Made by a program: the position numbers and the translations under genes. A stretch of 8,083 nucleotides of DNA. It comes from Chitinophagales bacterium (GTDB lineage Bacteria > Bacteroidota > Bacteroidia > Chitinophagales > UBA2359). This document shows, piece after piece, positions 6,901 through 8,083 of this stretch (its first letter is position 1; every line of letters begins with the position of its first letter). The stretch spans positions 1 through 8,083 of the forward strand of contig JAHDDN010000239.1 in the NCBI GenBank assembly GCA_020629335.1, written 5' to 3'. Below the pieces are notes generated by a model. That model was not told where the DNA came from and did no database searches. It saw only the letters and a program-made list of their open reading frames with translations.

Positions 6901-7967
6901 GTGATTATACTTACGAATGGGAAGATTTCCCAGATGAATCTGGAGATATGATTGAAGGCCTAAGCGCAGGTAGCTATACAGTGAACGTTACAAGCGATGA
7001 TGGTTGTGGTTCTTCTATCACCATAGACATTCCTAATCCTGATCCTATTTCTGCTACTAGTTCAAGTGAAGATGCAACAGACGGAGATAATGGAACCGCT
7101 TCCTTAGAGGTAGAAGGTGGTACTGGTAATTATACTTTCCAATGGGCAGACTTCCCTAATGAAACTGGTTCTACAGTAGAAAATGTAGGCCCAGGCACTT
7201 ACTTCGTTGAAATCACAGACGACTTAGGTTGTGAAGCCTTAGCTACGGTGATCGTAGGTTGTGGTATTGACATCAGTGCTTCTACAGAAGATGCAGAATG
7301 TAATGGTGCGGAAGATGGTAGCATCAGTGTAGATGTTACTGCGGGTGGTACGCAAGAATTAACTTACTCATGGGATGGCTTAGATAATACAACAGGCGAA
7401 ATCGAAAGCATCGGTGCAGGTGTTTATGAAGTAACAGTTAGTAATACACTAGGTTGTTCTGAAAACTATACTATCATCGTAAATGAGCCAGATGCAATCG
7501 ACTTAGATGGCGAAAGTACTGATTCAACTGATGGGGAAGATGGTACAGCTACTGTCAATGCTGATGGAGGTGCTGGCGACTTCTCTTACAATTGGGAAGA
7601 TTCTGATGCAACTGGCAATACTTTAGAAGGTTTAGGCGCTGGCGATTATACAGTAGTAGTAACAGACGGCAACGGTTGTGAAGAAAGCATCACGATCACA
7701 GTAGAAGGAGCTGGTGTAGCTATTGAAGAATTAAATATCGCAGGCTTGGAAGTATATCCAAATCCAGCTAAAGATCAGTTATTCATCAATATGAATGAAA
7801 GCATTGACCAAATTGAAATCATCAATATCTTAGGTCAAAATGTTCAAACATTCACTCAAGTAATGACTCAAAACACAATAAACATCGAAGCATTAAACGC
7901 AGGTGTTTATACAATCATCTTAACGGATGGAACGAGTCAATCAGCAGTGAAGTTTCTTAAGCACTAA
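3990..7967 (+). CDS. Secreted S8 subtilase with FN3, GEVED and SprB repeats and T9SS sorting domain
   Basis: This 1325-residue multidomain serine protease is exported by Sec and then, by its tail, by T9SS. Order: signal peptide 1-25 (cut after VQA); I9-like propeptide about 29-108; S8 domain about 115-450 with Asp151 (VVDGG), His208 (GHGATVSG), oxyanion Asn276 (TNSSWG) and Ser380 (GTSFSTPLVAG); a DDDGNGYVDD stretch at 179-188, likely calcium-binding; FN3 domains about 459-544 and 547-632; GEVED domain about 635-786, ending YGEAEDYCVNI; six SprB-like repeats 790-1240; type A sorting domain about 1250-1325 (VYPNPAKDQLFI, ILGQNVQ, LNAGVYTIIL, ending KFLKH). The complete triad suggests activity, though DGG and HGAT depart from the commoner DTG/DSG and HGTH. 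The many Asp/Glu residues make it strongly acidic. It is probably surface-attached or released, for degrading proteins or adhering. The ATG follows an A-rich leader and gives a perfect signal peptide. Confidence 0.95.
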   Translation: MRTFTNFSKIFCFLSILALSIAVQADTPYVSNQVMVQLLPDRNIDKVVSDLWKMGMNDVTIKRTVSKHMRIWLLEFDETEFNVERAMDFIYNQQDVSVVQPNHYIEQRVEPNDPNLDECWHFPIMDAAEAWDFATGGTTAMEDEIVVCVVDGGFTDGHNDLQDNLWINDAEANGTNGVDDDGNGYVDDVYGWNADNNNPNVFGGFVGHGATVSGFIGADGNNDNGITGVNWNVKIMTVPGGGNEAAALSAYAYPLELRKMYNESAGDEGAFVVATNSSWGIDYGQPSSAPLWCQFYDTLGVYGILSAGATANASINVDTQGDLPTACSSDYLISVTASNNAGNFSGWSGYGETTIDLAAPGDNVYGLSNGNGYSPTSGTSFSTPLVAGTVALLYSVDCLGLAQYASFEPGEAALTVKQAILDGAETGDTYEGLCVTGGNLNLLGAVEALQEFDCSGSGCFAPNGLAVSEVGLDGAHVNWNGLGDFDGFNLSYSVVGTGEWTDIEQGEEAVVLEGLTPCTEYEISLTSVCGEDSSEPNVIMFQTDGCCDAPVEAISTYEEDTDLTITWDAVTIAETYTLQIAPEGSGDWTEYTSDMPSVFVDGLDECTTYDVQIMSNCGGLDSGFGPSIPLTTGCGACLDGEYCETDIADNSYEHISNVTLADIDNDSGEDDDAYGDYREISTDLTVGESYDVSVSIGYSGQAYDEHLRIWIDFDQNGSHDDDEIVFEEIGFQDLAEGTLTIPDDVILSGPTSMRLVVSGADNSGLPEPFACDAVPYGEAEDYCVNIVGLCTYSADTESVDVVCSGEESGSATVIPSAGEVEDYTYNWQGIDNTTNTLTDVPAGIYTLVMSDGDCETTVEVEIEEPNALEATPSSEDANDGPNGVAMVEMNGGTSPYTYEWTDFPDVNEDTIEDVSPGIYEVTIMDFNGCMTTATVEVSCGIALANDFLAPSCNDGEDAMATVIIESSGGAGDYTYEWEDFPDESGDMIEGLSAGSYTVNVTSDDGCGSSITIDIPNPDPISATSSSEDATDGDNGTASLEVEGGTGNYTFQWADFPNETGSTVENVGPGTYFVEITDDLGCEALATVIVGCGIDISASTEDAECNGAEDGSISVDVTAGGTQELTYSWDGLDNTTGEIESIGAGVYEVTVSNTLGCSENYTIIVNEPDAIDLDGESTDSTDGEDGTATVNADGGAGDFSYNWEDSDATGNTLEGLGAGDYTVVVTDGNGCEESITITVEGAGVAIEELNIAGLEVYPNPAKDQLFINMNESIDQIEIINILGQNVQTFTQVMTQNTINIEALNAGVYTIILTDGTSQSAVKFLKH
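6357..7709 (+). repeat. Six SprB-like repeats arranged as three A-B pairs (inside the subtilase gene)
   Basis: Protein residues 790-1240 hold six immunoglobulin-like repeats of about 75 residues, each with the pattern G-G-x-x-Y-x-W, then G-x-Y-x-V-x-V and a Cys near the last hairpin. Units alternate: A (790-865, 940-1017, 1092-1168) has extra N-terminal cysteines, while B (866-939, 1018-1091, 1169-1240) begins with an SEDA-DG-NG-like stretch instead. The pair repeats every 149-152 residues. SprB repeats are known from the gliding adhesin SprB and other Bacteroidota surface proteins. Confidence 0.85.
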
Positions 7968-7994
7968 GCATCATAAACAAGTTCAGTAAATAGA

Positions 7995-8031
7995 GGGAGA
8001 AATGCAGCAATGCGTTTCCCCTTTTTTATTT
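7995..8031 (+). terminator. Rho-independent terminator of the subtilase gene
   Basis: An 11-bp stem (7995-8006 with 8011-8021) with one bulged A at 7998 and one U-G pair closes on the tetraloop GCAA (8007-8010), a GNRA loop. TTTTTTATTTT follows at 8022-8032. It starts 28 nt after the protease stop. The T-tract is also the first part of the neighbouring repeat copy. Confidence 0.92.
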
Positions 8032-8083
8032 TGGGGCTTCCCCGATTATTTTTTTGGCCATTGGGCCGACACATGGGTACGGC
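8022..8083. repeat. Dispersed palindromic repeat, copy 2 (cut by window end)
   Basis: TTTTTTATTTTGGGG followed by CTTCCCC (8022-8043) matches the reverse complement of the right flank of copy 1, apart from a one-base indel in the G run. The core TTGGGCCGACACA (8061-8073), then GGGTACGGC, matches the plus strand of the copy 1 core. The element is truncated at 8083, so its right arm is not visible. GGGGCTTCCCC (8033-8043) is itself a small hairpin. Confidence 0.75.

Noticed and set aside
6357..7709. CRISPR-like or satellite DNA in the periodic region
   Set aside because: The periodicity is at protein level (SprB-like repeats in an intact frame); DNA units differ too much and there are no spacers.

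Overview
The window looks like chromosomal DNA of a member of the Bacteroidota, plausibly a Saprospiria- or Flavobacteriia-like gliding or marine bacterium. The evidence is the sorting tail of the type IX secretion system (T9SS), SprB-type and GEVED repeats in a giant secreted protein, AT-rich start regions without Shine-Dalgarno sequences, and a ruvX-def gene pair written in the Bacteroidota style. The genus cannot be fixed from this sequence alone.

Layout from left to right. Positions 1-374 (+) hold the 3' end of an HtrA/DegQ-type periplasmic protease, covering the last part of PDZ1 and all of PDZ2. A strong hairpin terminator (416-450) follows. Convergent to it is a two-gene minus-strand operon, ruvX (1477-1067) then def (1056-472): a YqgF/RuvX RNase H-fold nuclease and peptide deformylase. 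Divergent from ruvX is a complete M32 zinc carboxypeptidase (1583-3082). A 392-bp gene-free stretch (3083-3474) is packed with repeats: degenerate 7-bp units in two opposed arrays, a composite palindrome with 24-bp perfect arms, and a terminator hairpin.

The right half is the accessory part. A small lipoprotein (3475-3828) is followed, after a 161-bp gap containing an 18-bp perfect inverted repeat, by a 1325-residue secreted subtilase (3990-7967). The subtilase order is signal peptide, I9-like propeptide, S8 catalytic domain, two FN3 domains, a GEVED domain, six SprB-like repeats and a T9SS type A sorting domain. By eye, the mature part of the lipoprotein resembles the subtilase's own propeptide and ends at the corresponding place. 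I infer that it is a free-standing, membrane-anchored protease propeptide (inhibitor or folding chaperone) paired with the exported protease. This is the most interesting hypothesis in the window. The protease ends at a clean terminator (7995-8031), whose T-tract runs straight into a second copy of the palindromic repeat, cut by the window edge.

The left half is housekeeping (protein quality control, N-terminal formyl removal, nucleic-acid processing, peptide trimming). The right half is a surface or secreted protease module. No RNA genes, CRISPR arrays, transposases or known defence genes were seen.
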